A stretch of 57,474 bases of DNA from the NCBI GenBank assembly GCA_029251265.1, contig JAQXDR010000170.1:1-57474 (forward strand). Reading direction: 5' to 3'. Position numbers and translations under genes: made by a program. Below, piece by piece: positions 1-9,102 of this stretch (positions within the stretch are counted from its first letter, which is position 1; each line of letters starts with the position of its first letter). This stretch comes from Pseudoprimorskyibacter sp. Its GTDB lineage: Bacteria > Pseudomonadota > Alphaproteobacteria > Rhodobacterales > Rhodobacteraceae. Below the pieces are notes generated by a model. It worked only from the letters and a program-made list of their open reading frames with translations, searched no databases and was not told where the DNA came from.

Positions 1-860
1 CTCATTGCAACGCCGACGTAGTAGTCTTCGTCTGCGTTCATGCCACCGATGGCCGACAGACCGCCACCGAGGTCATAAGAACCTGTCAGTTCCCAATCGC
101 TTTCCTCGTCTGTCGATGCCGATACAGACATCGCGCCTTCGGAGTAGCTGATGCCCAGATCCCAGTCGTCGTCTGCAGTGTCGTACATTGCGTAGCTTGC
201 TGTCAGGCCAACTGCGCCCATGCCATAGCTCATGCCGACTTTGGTTTCCTGATCGCCACCATTCTGGTCAATATGCGCGGTGAGGCCCAGAGCGTCGCTG
301 ACTGTGTAGCCAAGGTCAACCGCTGTGGAGTCGTCAAGATCGTTGCCCGACAATGTGACCGAGATACCCGCCATGGAGAAACCGGCCTTGTAGGAGAACT
401 CGGATGGAACGCCGTTGCCGTTGTCACCGTCGATGTCGTTTGTGACGGAGACCGAGAAATCACCCATCGAGTAATCGATCTGGATGTCATGCGAATTGTC
501 ATCGTCCGACAGATCGTCGATGCCGTCCTGGTCAACGGTGATTTTCAGGCCACCGGATGCGACATGCACAGCGCCCAGGCCGAATAAGCCCGACTCGCCG
601 CCATCATATTCGAAATCGCCGCGGTCATAGTCTTCGCCAGCGGATGCATCGATGGATGCGCCGAATGTCATGCCGTTGTCAGCTGTGCCGGAACCGGTGA
701 TGACAACTTTCATCATGCTGTACACGCCGGAATCATCAGGCGCAGCTTGATCTTCGTCGCCGTACAGGCCCATTGCGGCCGAACCGGATACAGAAATGTC
801 TGCTGCTGCTACGCCAGCGGACGCTACGAGTGCCGTTGTGGCAAAAAGAATCTTTTTCAT
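1..860 (-). CDS. Outer-membrane porin (3' end outside window)
   Basis: The protein starts at the ATG complementary to 858-860 and runs off the left edge of the window, so the C-terminus is missing. The first 20 residues (MKKILFATTALVASAGVAAA) form a clear signal peptide with an AxA cleavage site. The mature part begins DISVSGSAAMGLYGD and is rich in Gly, Asp, Ser and alternating polar/hydrophobic stretches, as in Rhodobacter-type 16-strand trimeric porins of the Gram-negative porin family. Such proteins let small hydrophilic solutes cross the outer membrane. Recognition rests on signal peptide, acidic composition and beta-strand periodicity; specificity cannot be inferred. The porin stands alone, with about 250 bases of divergent intergenic DNA before the DUF3576 lipoprotein gene. 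Confidence 0.88.
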   Translation of the reverse strand, partial: MKKILFATTALVASAGVAAADISVSGSAAMGLYGDEDQAAPDDSGVYSMMKVVITGSGTADNGMTFGASIDASAGEDYDRGDFEYDGGESGLFGLGAVHVASGGLKITVDQDGIDDLSDDDNSHDIQIDYSMGDFSVSVTNDIDGDNGNGVPSEFSYKAGFSMAGISVTLSGNDLDDSTAVDLGYTVSDALGLTAHIDQNGGDQETKVGMSYGMGAVGLTASYAMYDTADDDWDLGISYSEGAMSVSASTDEESDWELTGSYDLGGGLSAIGGMNADEDYYVGVAM

Positions 861-1113
861 TGCTTCCCTCATCATTTTCAAAAGGCGCGTCCCATTGCCA
901 AGTCCGGGCCTATATGCAGATGGTATGCGCCTGCGCCCCTAATCTTTGCAAGCGTCTGGATTTTTTGTTTGCGCGACTAACTGGTCAGTGATGCCCATTT
1001 GCCACAAGCCAGAGATCGCCGTGATCGGATCAATCTGCATCCGGCGCTTGCCGCGACCCGCGCCCATGTCTATTGGTTAAATCAAAAGTGACGCGTGCCG
1101 AAGGGATTGAATA

Positions 1114-1578
1114 ATGACAAAGGTGGTCAAAATAGCTGTGCTCGGACTGGCGGCGGCCCTGACACTGACTGGCTGCGGGCAAAGCGACGGAGCAGCGCGC
1201 GAAACTCAGGCCAATGCCGAAGACGAGAACCAAGGATCACGGCTGCGCGATGTGTTTGGCCCGCAGGACGACGGGACAAGCATCGGCTCGGTCAACAAAT
1301 ATATCTGGAATGCGACGCTTGAGGTCTTATCGTTTTTACCGGTTGAGGCCGTGGATCCGTTCACGGGCGTCATCGTGACCGGGTATGGCACGCCCCCCGG
1401 CGGCTCGCGGTCCTACCGTGCGACAATCCATGTGACAGATCCTGCGCTTGAGGCGCGGTCTCTTAACCTGTCGCTTGTAACTCGCAGTGGGGCCGTCGAT
1501 GCCGACACAGTGCGCGCGGTAGAAGACGCAATTTTGGCGCGCGCCAGACAATTGCGCGCCCGTGACGGTGACATCTAG
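1114..1578 (+). CDS. DUF3576 family lipoprotein
   Basis: This is a 154-residue protein with a lipoprotein signal peptide ending in a lipobox (LTLTGC, Cys about residue 21), so it should be lipid-anchored to the cell envelope. After a short linker the mature part carries the DUF3576-like core: 'SVNKYIWNATLEVLSFLPVE' followed by 'DPFTGVIVTGYGTPPGG' and a final arginine-rich helix. The family is uncharacterised and common in alphaproteobacteria. A good ribosome-binding sequence (AAGGGA) precedes the ATG. It is transcribed divergently from the porin and convergently with the glycosyltransferase gene. No function beyond an envelope location can be supported. Confidence 0.82.
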   Translation: MTKVVKIAVLGLAAALTLTGCGQSDGAARETQANAEDENQGSRLRDVFGPQDDGTSIGSVNKYIWNATLEVLSFLPVEAVDPFTGVIVTGYGTPPGGSRSYRATIHVTDPALEARSLNLSLVTRSGAVDADTVRAVEDAILARARQLRARDGDI

Positions 1579-1630
1579 GCAGGCCAGCCGCCAGATCGAG
1601 AAGCGCGCGGCCCAACACTAGGTTTGGATA

Positions 1631-2890
1631 TTAATCCAAGGGCGGTCTGGGCGTCTTTTCGGCAAGGTCAGTGACCCATTGTAGGTGCTTTGGCAGACAT
1701 CGGCTGTGAAGGTCATAGTTTTCTACGGCAAAAGCGCGGGCCGCCTTACCAAGCGCACGCCGCTGTTCGGGATCATCCATCAGTTCGCAGACGCGCTCCA
1801 CCATGGCAGGGCCATCAAAGAAATCCACCATTCGACCTGTTTCGCCTTCGGTCAGAACTTCTTGAACCGGGCGCGTACCGCTGGCGACAATTGCGCATTC
1901 CGTGGCCATGGATTCAAGCAATGACCATGACAGCACAAAGGGATATGTCAGATACACATGCACACGGCTGACCTGCATCATGGCAAGGAAACGATCATAA
2001 GGCACGCGGCCCAGAAAATGCACCCGTTCCCAATCTGCGTCAGAAATCTTTGATCGAACCTCGTCGATGTAGAGCTGTTTCCAGGTCTGCCCCTTGGGTG
2101 GCGACGCGCCATAGCTGACTTCGTCTCCGCCGATCATGACCACTTGGGCGTTGGGACGCCGCCGCAAAAGCTCGGGCAAGGCGCGCATGAAGATGTGATA
2201 CCCCCGATAGGGTTCTAGATTGCGATTGATGAACGTGATCACCTCATCATCACGGGTTACCACCTTGCCGCCTGTGATTTCCAGCGCCGCCTCAGGATCC
2301 GGTTTGACCACAGCGGTGTCGATACCGTCATGCGCCACAGTCAGACGTGACTGATAGCTATCGGGAAAGGTTGATGCCTGAAACGCTGTGGGCGAGATAC
2401 CGGCATCCATGACCTCGGCATGCAAGCGATTGTTGAGGTTCTTCATCCGGATCCGTAACGCATCGGTTTCTAGATCATCCTTGGCGAACTCGGGATCAAA
2501 ATTGGTAAATTCTTTGGTCGTCAGATGATACAGCTCGCAATAAAGCCCCAAGCGCGCCTCGGGCCACACATCTTTGAGAAACATGCTTTCACCCCACCCG
2601 TGATGGGCAAGTATCACATCCGGTGTAAACCCGCGCTTGCGCAGGTCGCGTGCCGCAGCATAGCAGCTTTGGCCCCGCAGGACCTTGGTTTCGAAATCGA
2701 TCAACCACGGGTGCAGATTTGCTGTGCTGGATCCGCGAATCGCATAAGGGATAACGTTGACACCCTGCCACTTCACTGGTTTTTGCACTTTGGGCGTCAA
2801 AGCCACGACCTGATGCCCTAATTCAGCCAGAATAGGGGCCAAATGCTTATATTGCCCTGGAAAGTTTTGATGGATCAAAAGAATACGCAT
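1631..2890 (-). CDS. GT4-family glycosyltransferase
   Basis: A 419-residue enzyme of the GT-B fold, glycosyltransferase family 4. The N-terminus 'MRILLIHQNFPGQYKHLAP' is typical of the donor-independent Rossmann domain. The C-terminal half shows the family pattern of a nucleotide-sugar binding domain: 'NRNLEPYRGYHIFMRALPEL', then 'LGRVPYDRFLAMMQVSRVHVYLTYPFVLSWSLLESMA' spread over the usual E-x7-E region. The reading frame extends 45 codons upstream, but the ATG at 2890 matches family N-termini. It probably adds a sugar to a surface polysaccharide or other envelope glycan. No polysaccharide gene lies next to it, so donor and acceptor are unknown. The neighbouring HNH gene on the same strand ends 71 bases upstream of its start. 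Confidence 0.82.
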   Translation of the reverse strand: MRILLIHQNFPGQYKHLAPILAELGHQVVALTPKVQKPVKWQGVNVIPYAIRGSSTANLHPWLIDFETKVLRGQSCYAAARDLRKRGFTPDVILAHHGWGESMFLKDVWPEARLGLYCELYHLTTKEFTNFDPEFAKDDLETDALRIRMKNLNNRLHAEVMDAGISPTAFQASTFPDSYQSRLTVAHDGIDTAVVKPDPEAALEITGGKVVTRDDEVITFINRNLEPYRGYHIFMRALPELLRRRPNAQVVMIGGDEVSYGASPPKGQTWKQLYIDEVRSKISDADWERVHFLGRVPYDRFLAMMQVSRVHVYLTYPFVLSWSLLESMATECAIVASGTRPVQEVLTEGETGRMVDFFDGPAMVERVCELMDDPEQRRALGKAARAFAVENYDLHSRCLPKHLQWVTDLAEKTPRPPLD

Positions 2891-2961
2891 AGATCGGTCT
2901 GCCAGTGGTTGTGCCCTGATGGACCCGTTATAGCCAGCATTGGTGCCATGCGCCAATGGTC

Positions 2962-3264
2962 TTAGCGTTTGCGCCGCCCACCCGTGCTTCGGCTGTGAAA
3001 CTCTGGTGGGCGCTTGGCCACCCACTGCGCGAATTTGGCTAAGCGAGGATGGGTGCGGAGTGCTTGTGGAGTATTGAACACTCGGGCAAGCTCGGTCTCG
3101 GTCAATGTCGCGTGAATTTCATTGTGGCAAATCTGGTGCATCAGAACCGTTGGACCGCCTTTGCCCCCTCTGAGACGGGGCACAAGGTGATGCAGGCTTT
3201 GTTTGACGCCCAACGGGATTGGGCGCAGACACAAGGGACATATGGGGTCGGTCGGTTCTGACAT
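2962..3264 (-). CDS. Small HNH-motif nuclease-like protein
   Basis: A 100-residue protein with the treble-clef HNH signature: a CxxC pair at residues 9 and 12, His-His at 25-26 in 'LHHLVPRLRGGKGG', and 'CHNEIH' at 46-51 supplying the N and second H. These are the metal and catalytic positions of the HNH superfamily. The domain fills almost the whole protein, which ends in a basic tail (GGRRKR). Stand-alone HNH proteins of this size are widespread in the Rhodobacterales and mostly uncharacterised; neither a restriction partner nor a mobile element is next to it. The start at 3264 (MSEPTD) fits the domain better than a longer in-frame extension to 3405. Confidence 0.75.
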   Translation of the reverse strand: MSEPTDPICPLCLRPIPLGVKQSLHHLVPRLRGGKGGPTVLMHQICHNEIHATLTETELARVFNTPQALRTHPRLAKFAQWVAKRPPEFHSRSTGGRRKR

Positions 3265-3327
3265 CTGACTTTTTAGTTTGTGTGGCGTAAGGGTGATCCG
3301 GTTGCCATTGAAATCAAGGGGAGCGAA

Positions 3328-4512
3328 ATGGCCAAAGCATTGGTAGTTGGCGCGGGTCCCGCCGGCCTTATGGCAGCAGATGTTCTGTCGGCGGCCGGAC
3401 ATCACGTGACCGTGGCCGAAGCCAAACCATCGCCCGCGCGCAAATTACTGATGGCTGGAAAGTCCGGACTGAACCTGACCAAAGCCGAAGCGCCTGATGC
3501 GTTTCGGCGTACCTACGAGGATGCAGCCCCCCCGCTTGCCCAGATGTTAGATCAGTTTGGGCCAGATCAGGTCCAAGCCTGGGCCAAAGATTTGGGCCAG
3601 GCCTGCTTTGTCGGCTCGACCGGTCGCGTCTTTCCTGTGGCGATGAAGGCGTCCCCGCTATTGCGTGCGTGGCTAAAACGCCTCGAGGTGCAGGGTGTCG
3701 ACCTGCGCCGCAACTGGCGTTGGACAGGATTTCATCAAACCGAGATCCTGTTTGAAACACCACCACAAAGATTTAAGGCAGACGTCACCGTACTTGCTCT
3801 TGGCGGTGCCAGTTGGTCGCGGCTTGGGTCAGACGGACAGTGGGTTTCGGCGCTGGCAGAGCTGAAGACACCGCTTGTCCCGTTTGCGCCGTCTAATTCT
3901 GCAATATCACTGGACTGGTCGCCCTATATGAACCGCCATTTCGGAACACCACTAAAGAGCATTCGGCTTACGGCCGGACCTCGTAGGTCACGGGGCGAAA
4001 TTGTTATAACGTCGCGCGGCCTTGAAGGCGGCGGTCTATATTCACTGACACCTGCCTTGCGCGATGGTGCGCCGATTGTCATCGATTTTCTGCCAGATCG
4101 TGCAGTAGCAGATATAACATCCCAACTTGAAAAAATGCCCAAAAAGAAAAGCCTATCAAACCGACTGCGGCGTCTCGGAATTTCTACAGCCGCGCTGGCG
4201 ATCGTAAACGAAGCAGGGCCGCTGCCAAAAAGCGCACATGATGTCGTCAAGCGACTAAAGGCTGCCACCCTACCCTCATATACTCTGCGTCCGATCGACG
4301 AGGCGATCTCGACGGCCGGAGGTGTGTCGTGGGATGCGGTAAATGATCAGTTGATGCTTCATACCCGGCCCGGCACCTTCGTTGCCGGTGAAATGCTTGA
4401 TTGGGAGGCCCCGACAGGCGGCTATTTGTTGACGGCCTGTCTGGCAACAGGGCTATGGGCAGGTCAGGCCGCTGTTGCGTGGTTGGCGCAACAACCCAAC
4501 AAAACATCCTAG
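3328..4512 (+). CDS. TIGR03862-family FAD/NAD(P)-dependent flavoprotein
   Basis: A 394-residue flavoprotein. The dinucleotide-binding motif is at the N-terminus (VVGAGPAGLMAADVL, residues 5-19), followed by 'KLLMAGKSGLNLTKAE', a hallmark of the HI0933/BaiN-like family. Near the C-terminus 'GTFVAGEMLDWEAPTGGYLLTACLATGLWAG' closes the FAD site. The subfamily is TIGR03862 (PP_4765 type), whose substrate is not established. A strong Shine-Dalgarno sequence (AAGGGGAG) precedes the ATG at 3328, so the longer frame from 3280 is unlikely. The gene is convergent with the GST gene and the two stop codons share the same CTAG tetranucleotide (4509-4512). Confidence 0.85.
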   Translation: MAKALVVGAGPAGLMAADVLSAAGHHVTVAEAKPSPARKLLMAGKSGLNLTKAEAPDAFRRTYEDAAPPLAQMLDQFGPDQVQAWAKDLGQACFVGSTGRVFPVAMKASPLLRAWLKRLEVQGVDLRRNWRWTGFHQTEILFETPPQRFKADVTVLALGGASWSRLGSDGQWVSALAELKTPLVPFAPSNSAISLDWSPYMNRHFGTPLKSIRLTAGPRRSRGEIVITSRGLEGGGLYSLTPALRDGAPIVIDFLPDRAVADITSQLEKMPKKKSLSNRLRRLGISTAALAIVNEAGPLPKSAHDVVKRLKAATLPSYTLRPIDEAISTAGGVSWDAVNDQLMLHTRPGTFVAGEMLDWEAPTGGYLLTACLATGLWAGQAAVAWLAQQPNKTS

Positions 4513-5102
4513 GTTTTGCGTTGCGCAATGGTACGCTGATAGGCTGCTCGCGCACGAAACGGGCGGGCGTAGTCTAAAAATGCCGCGGGTGCGTCTGGAA
4601 ACCTCGCAGAGCGCGCCCAGTTACCGAGATGCACAAGCAACAAATCCGGCAATGTGATGTGCTCTCCCATCAGAAACGGGCTTTGGATCTCGGACGTCAG
4701 ACGATCCAGATTGCGCATGAATTCCAATTGCAGACTGGGCAGAACCTCGGGGACACGCTCAGCTTCGGGCAAAACAAAGGTATGGCGGGCATAGGTCCAG
4801 ATCACGCTCTCTAATTCATCAAGCAGCCGAAATGTCATCGCGTCCTGCGCTGCCCGCTCGGGCGTGCCGGCTTGGGCCGTTAGCCCTGCGTGCTTGTCTG
4901 CAAGGTACGTCATGATCGCAAGCGAATCAGACACCGTGACCGGGCCATCCAACAGAACTGGAATTTTTCCCAGATTGCTATGCGCGCGCACAGCCTTGCC
5001 ATGTGGCTTTGCGGGAACGACAGTATAGGGCTGTTCAAGTTCTTCCAGCAGCCAGACGACACGGAACGTCCTGCTGGCCACGGATCCGACAACAGTATAC
5101 AT
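4509..5102 (-). CDS. Glutathione S-transferase family protein
   Basis: A 197-residue soluble protein with the two-domain GST layout. The thioredoxin-like N-terminal domain carries 'VASRTFRVVWLLEEL' (catalytic loop), 'GKIPVLL' with the cis-Pro of the glutathione site, and 'VSDSLAIMTYLADKH', where the S/D pair contacts the gamma-glutamyl group. A helical C-terminal domain follows. The reaction and substrate are unknown. It starts 20 bases after the extensin-like gene ends and is probably the last gene of the hisC-tyrA-extensin run. Its stop codon overlaps the stop of the convergent flavoprotein gene. Confidence 0.85.
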   Translation of the reverse strand: MYTVVGSVASRTFRVVWLLEELEQPYTVVPAKPHGKAVRAHSNLGKIPVLLDGPVTVSDSLAIMTYLADKHAGLTAQAGTPERAAQDAMTFRLLDELESVIWTYARHTFVLPEAERVPEVLPSLQLEFMRNLDRLTSEIQSPFLMGEHITLPDLLLVHLGNWARSARFPDAPAAFLDYARPFRARAAYQRTIAQRKT

Positions 5103-5122
5103 TCGGCAAGTTCCTTATATTG

Positions 5123-5950
5123 CTATTTGCAGTAATTGTTACGCGCTGTATCAAAATGGAAATGGTCCTTGTGGTAGCGATCACCGTCAGGTCCGATCAC
5201 TGTGCCGAACGGCCCACAGGCACGACGGTGCATACGTCGCAAGATGCGGCCCGCAGACCCGCTGTTCCAATGCTTTAACACCGAAATTTGGCTCCCGTCA
5301 GCCAATGTAAATGCGGACAGATCGATTGCATTGCCTTTGCCATGCTCCGATATTGGTGCGCCCGGTTTGTGATTGCGCGTCCGGCAGACGTAGTGGCCGA
5401 CAACCGTCATACTAACGACGCCACCACCGCGATTTCCCACGGAACGCTTCAATCCGCGATCCACCCACTGGTGCAATGCTTTGGCAGTCCGGCAATTCAT
5501 CAATGCAGGCGTCGACAGGCGCACTCCAGAAACAGTCGTGACGCGCACCGCGTCATCTATCCCACATCCCCGTCGCTGTCCGGGCACTTTACCAACCACC
5601 TCACCAAGAATGTCGCGCCGTCCACAGACCGCACGGCCCGTCTGGGTCGATGGCTGACGGGCCGACGGGGTGGCACGAAACACACGCGTTGCCCGTTTTT
5701 CGGGTCGTAAAGATGTAACAGGCGGGCGCCCTTGCAAGGCTGCCACAATGTCTAACACGGGCTGGCGCGGCACGGGTCTTAGGCCAAGCCCGTTCACGTC
5801 CTGAGGTAAATCCAAAGGTGCGATGTCCGGCAAGCTGTCTGGCATCGAAATTAAAGGCGCACGGGCGATTGGACGCAAGGATCTGTCCGGTCCGGCCAAG
5901 GCAGCCGAGCCTGTCAGTGCCAGTAGGAAAGCCGCCAGCAAGGGCCGCAT
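5123..5950 (-). CDS. Extensin-like family secreted protein
   Basis: A 275-residue exported protein with a signal peptide (MRPLLAAFLLALTGSAALAG). A proline-rich linker of about 90 residues leads to an extensin-like C-terminal domain. That domain has paired cysteines, the conserved 'HGKGNAIDLSAF' block and a final 'YHKDHFHFDTA', resembling the metal-binding His/Asp set of LAS-type peptidases (D-Ala-D-Ala carboxypeptidase fold). A periplasmic cell-wall role is inferred from that resemblance. The ATG at 5950, two bases after the tyrA stop, has AAAGGA at good spacing; a TTG two codons upstream is less likely. It is part of the hisC-tyrA transcription unit. Confidence 0.82.
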   Translation of the reverse strand: MRPLLAAFLLALTGSAALAGPDRSLRPIARAPLISMPDSLPDIAPLDLPQDVNGLGLRPVPRQPVLDIVAALQGRPPVTSLRPEKRATRVFRATPSARQPSTQTGRAVCGRRDILGEVVGKVPGQRRGCGIDDAVRVTTVSGVRLSTPALMNCRTAKALHQWVDRGLKRSVGNRGGGVVSMTVVGHYVCRTRNHKPGAPISEHGKGNAIDLSAFTLADGSQISVLKHWNSGSAGRILRRMHRRACGPFGTVIGPDGDRYHKDHFHFDTARNNYCK

Positions 5951-5952
5951 GA

Positions 5953-6864
5953 TCAATCCTTTCGGCGCCCAAAGTCAGGTGCCTCTGTGTCCTGTCCTGC
6001 GTCAATGATGCCACGTCGGATAGCGCGTGTGCGAGAAAAATAATCATGCAGATGATCCCCGTCACCCGTACGAATCGCACGCTGTAGCGCAAACAATTCT
6101 TCGGTGAAGCGACCCAGAATTTCGAGCGTTGCATCTTTGTTGGACAGGAACACGTCCCGCCACATTGTCGGATCACTTGCAGCGATTCGCGTAAAATCCC
6201 GAAAGCCTGCCGCAGAATATTTGATGACTTCACTATCGGTGACCCGTCGCAGGTCGTCCGCAACGCCAACCATGGTATAAGCGATCAGATGTGGACAATG
6301 CGAGGTCACCGCCAGCACGCGGTCATGGTGATCGGCATCCATCATGTCAACATTCGCACCAAGAGCCCGCCAATAACGCCCTAGTCGCTCCACCGCATCA
6401 CTCGCAGCACCATTGGGCACCAAAAGGCACCAGCGATTGTCAAAGAGGGTTGCAAAGCCTGCTTCCGGGCCGGAGTGCTCTGTACCAGCCAAGGGATGAC
6501 CTGGCACAAAATGCACAGTCTCGGGCAGATATGGCGCGACCGCGTCAATGACCTCGCGCTTGACCGAGCCGACGTCAGTCACCGTACAACCGGATTTCAG
6601 ATGCGGTGCTATTTGCTGAGCCACGGCCTTCATGGCACCAACAGGCACGGCCAGTACGATCAAGTCGGCGTCCAAGACCGTCTCGATAAGGGTATCACGG
6701 ATGTCATCACACAAACCAATGTCCCGCGCTGTCGTCCGGGTCTGCTGCGTGCGCGCAAAGCCAGTGGCATGACCAACAACTCCGGCGCGCTGCCCAGCCC
6801 AGAACATGGACGATGCGATCAGTCCAAGGCCGATAAAGGCAACCTTGTCGTAGATAACGCTCAT
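5953..6864 (-). CDS. tyrA: Prephenate/arogenate dehydrogenase
   Basis: A 303-residue cytoplasmic dehydrogenase. The NAD(P)-binding motif is '[12 protein letters not shown]' at residues 9-20. The prephenate-binding signatures follow: 'TDVGSVK', '[16 protein letters not shown]' with the conserved His, and '[20 protein letters not shown]' with the catalytic His region. It oxidises prephenate or arogenate to give hydroxyphenylpyruvate or tyrosine. Its ATG overlaps the hisC stop (ATGA at 6861-6864), so the two are translationally coupled and the aminotransferase probably serves the same pathway. Length and motifs are normal. No ACT domain is present, so classic tyrosine feedback through ACT is not expected. 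Confidence 0.92.
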   Translation of the reverse strand: MSVIYDKVAFIGLGLIASSMFWAGQRAGVVGHATGFARTQQTRTTARDIGLCDDIRDTLIETVLDADLIVLAVPVGAMKAVAQQIAPHLKSGCTVTDVGSVKREVIDAVAPYLPETVHFVPGHPLAGTEHSGPEAGFATLFDNRWCLLVPNGAASDAVERLGRYWRALGANVDMMDADHHDRVLAVTSHCPHLIAYTMVGVADDLRRVTDSEVIKYSAAGFRDFTRIAASDPTMWRDVFLSNKDATLEILGRFTEELFALQRAIRTGDGDHLHDYFSRTRAIRRGIIDAGQDTEAPDFGRRKD

Positions 6865-7955
6865 GACCTCACCGCCTTGCTCTTAAATCGTGCCACACAT
6901 TCTGCAACACGTTGACATGACGAGACATCTCCGACGGTGATACGCAGCGCGTAGGGCAGTTTATATCCCCCCACTGCACGCACGATCAATCCTTCGGACT
7001 CCAACGCGGTATTACATGCAGACGCTTCATCCGCATCTTTGAACCGTGCGAGCACAAAGTTCGTATGCGAGACATCCGATGGCACACCCTGCGCCGCAAG
7101 CGCTTCGGCAAGCCAAGTCCGCAGCCGTGCGTTTTCCGCCCGACATTCATCGATATATGCTTGGTCGCGCACGGCTGCCTCTGCTGCGGCCAAAGCCGGC
7201 AAAGACAGGTTAAACGGCCCCCGAATCCGGTTCAATATATCAATAATGTGGCGCGGGCCGTAGCCCCAGCCCACGCGCATGCCGCCCAAGCCATAAATTT
7301 TAGAGAACGTCCGTGTCATAAACACATTCTCGCGTGCGTTAACTTCGGCCAAGCCACCGTCGCCACCGGGTACGTATTCCGCATATGCCCCGTCCAACAC
7401 CAAAATTGCCTGTGGCGGCAGACTATCTGCAAGACGCGCAACATCGGCGGAACCAATCATGGTTCCCGTCGGGTTGTTGGGGTTGGCGATAAAAACCAAT
7501 CGCGTCCGGTTCGTGCAAGCCGCCAGAATGGCGTCAACATCCGTTACGCGGTTCTGTTCCGGCACTTCAACCGGCGTTGCACCCGCTGCAAGAGCCCCAA
7601 TCCGATAGAGGGCAAACCCGTGTTCTGTGTGGATGACCTCATCACCGGGACCTGCAAACGCTTGGGTCAACCAGGCAAGGACCTCATCTGAGCCGACACC
7701 GCAGATGACGCGGTCTGGGTCCATTCCGTGCACGTCTGCTATAGCGGTGCGCAATGATTTGTGGTCCGTCGATGGGTACCTGTGCATCGTCGACAAGGTC
7801 GTCTTGGCCGCCTCAACCGCTTTTGGGCTGGGACCGAGGGGATTCTCGTTCGAGCTGAGCTTTACAACATTCTGGACACCGGCCACATGGCTTTTGCCGC
7901 CTTGGTACAAAGCGATGTCCATGATTCCCGGTTTTGCTTGAATTTGAGACACCAT
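6861..7955 (-). CDS. hisC: Histidinol-phosphate / aromatic aminotransferase
   Basis: A 364-residue fold-type I PLP enzyme. It has '[10 protein letters not shown]' near residue 34, 'NPNNPTG' at 158-164, Asp188 and Tyr191 for the cofactor ring, and the Schiff-base lysine in '[15 protein letters not shown]' (Lys219). It transaminates histidinol phosphate and, in many bacteria, aromatic keto acids. Because it sits directly ahead of and overlaps tyrA, a role in Tyr/Phe synthesis (prephenate or hydroxyphenylpyruvate transamination) is likely. The ATG at 7955 is preceded by AAAGGAGAGAG, a strong ribosome site that rejects the longer frame to 8081. It begins a four-gene unit tyrA-extensin-GST. Confidence 0.9.
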   Translation of the reverse strand: MVSQIQAKPGIMDIALYQGGKSHVAGVQNVVKLSSNENPLGPSPKAVEAAKTTLSTMHRYPSTDHKSLRTAIADVHGMDPDRVICGVGSDEVLAWLTQAFAGPGDEVIHTEHGFALYRIGALAAGATPVEVPEQNRVTDVDAILAACTNRTRLVFIANPNNPTGTMIGSADVARLADSLPPQAILVLDGAYAEYVPGGDGGLAEVNARENVFMTRTFSKIYGLGGMRVGWGYGPRHIIDILNRIRGPFNLSLPALAAAEAAVRDQAYIDECRAENARLRTWLAEALAAQGVPSDVSHTNFVLARFKDADEASACNTALESEGLIVRAVGGYKLPYALRITVGDVSSCQRVAECVARFKSKAVRS

Positions 7956-8173
7956 CCATCTCTCTCCTTTGATCAGATGGTGTACGCTTGGCAGTACAAA
8001 AGGAAAAGCACCCAAACCCAACATTTCTGCCTGAAACGATAAACTGCTGTTTAAGTCGCCCCGAAAACCAGCCCGCAACATACGGCAGAAACGCGACAGG
8101 GGGCAGCAATTTTGCTTTTTGCCCCGAACTGATTTGGTGCCGCTTCACCGACCCCGCACCAACAACAACACAC

Positions 8174-8204
8174 AAAAAAGGGCCGCACCAAATGATGCGA
8201 CCCC
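8174..8204 (-). terminator. Intrinsic terminator after rpsD
   Basis: On the minus strand a GC-rich stem (GGGTCGCATC paired with GGTGCGGCCC, with some G-U pairs, loop ATTT) is followed directly by six T. It lies about 25 bases past the rpsD stop and matches a rho-independent terminator. Confidence 0.75.
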
Positions 8205-8227
8205 GAAGATTTCACTACAGAGACTTA

Positions 8228-8848
8228 TTAGTTCTGTGCGTAATATTCGATAACGAGGTTTGGTTCCATCATCACTGGATAGGGAACATCGCTCAGACCT
8301 GGCATGCGCACGAAGACGGCCTTCATCTTGGAAGGGTCGACGTCCAGATAATCCGGTACGTCACGCTCGGCGCTTTGCATCGCTTCCATGACAACCGCGA
8401 TCTGTCTGGAGCGTTCGCGTACCTCGATCACATCGCCTTCTTTGACACGATAACTTGGGATGTTCACCCGTTGACCGTTCACAAGAACATGGCCGTGGTT
8501 CACAAACTGACGCGCGGCAAAGATGGTCGCGACAAATTTCGCACGATACACCACAGCGTCCAAGCGACGCTCCAAAAGACCGATCAGGTTCTCGCCGGTG
8601 TCTCCGCGCACACGCTCCGCCTCAGAGAAGATACGACGAAACTGCTTTTCCGTCAGGTCGCCATAGTATCCTTTGAGCTTTTGTTTCGCCCGCAACTGTA
8701 GACCGTAATCAGACAGTTTGCCCTTGCGGCGCTGGCCGTGCTGACCCGGACCGTATTCACGACGGTTCACAGGGGATTTCGGCCGACCCCAGATATTTTC
8801 GCCCATGCGGCGGTCAATTTTGTATTTGGCAGACGTGCGTTTTGTCAC
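8228..8848 (-). CDS. rpsD: 30S ribosomal protein S4
   Basis: A 206-residue protein that nucleates assembly of the small ribosomal subunit by binding 16S rRNA. It has the typical N-terminus '[21 protein letters not shown]', the '[23 protein letters not shown]' region, and an S4 RNA-binding domain ('[13 protein letters not shown]...[12 protein letters not shown]'). No cysteines occur in the N-terminal part, so this is the zinc-free form. The gene stands alone rather than in the alpha operon, as is usual in alphaproteobacteria. It has its own promoter-like sequence upstream (8962-8989) and its own terminator. Confidence 0.97.
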   Translation of the reverse strand: MTKRTSAKYKIDRRMGENIWGRPKSPVNRREYGPGQHGQRRKGKLSDYGLQLRAKQKLKGYYGDLTEKQFRRIFSEAERVRGDTGENLIGLLERRLDAVVYRAKFVATIFAARQFVNHGHVLVNGQRVNIPSYRVKEGDVIEVRERSRQIAVVMEAMQSAERDVPDYLDVDPSKMKAVFVRMPGLSDVPYPVMMEPNLVIEYYAQN

Positions 8849-8961
8849 GGCTGATCTCCTTCATTAAAAGTGAAGGGCGTTGTCCTTTGGATTTACCCGG
8901 ATAAAGCTCCGAAACCCGACAGGCGTCCTCTTGCGAGGGCCACCAACACCAACTCTGGCTG

Positions 8962-8989
8962 CTTCTACGCGGGTGAGTGTCGGTGTCAA
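8962..8989 (-). promoter_or_regulatory. Putative housekeeping promoter of rpsD
   Basis: Read on the minus strand, a perfect -35 box TTGACA (8984-8989) is followed after 16 bases by TAGAAG (8962-8967). Transcription would start near 8955, giving an rpsD leader of about 105 bases. Prediction by eye only. Confidence 0.45.
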
Positions 8990-9102
8990 GCCCTGTGCCA
9001 TCAAAGAACCGATTGCAATCTGACATCAGATATCTTGCTGCTGGTCCCATGGACACCGTCCCCCTACATACCTATTTTGATGGCATCAAACAGGAGATCA
9101 TC

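Noticed and set aside
5601-6269. 222-codon minus-strand frame across the tyrA/extensin junction
   Set aside because: It lies in another frame of two well-supported genes and resembles nothing.
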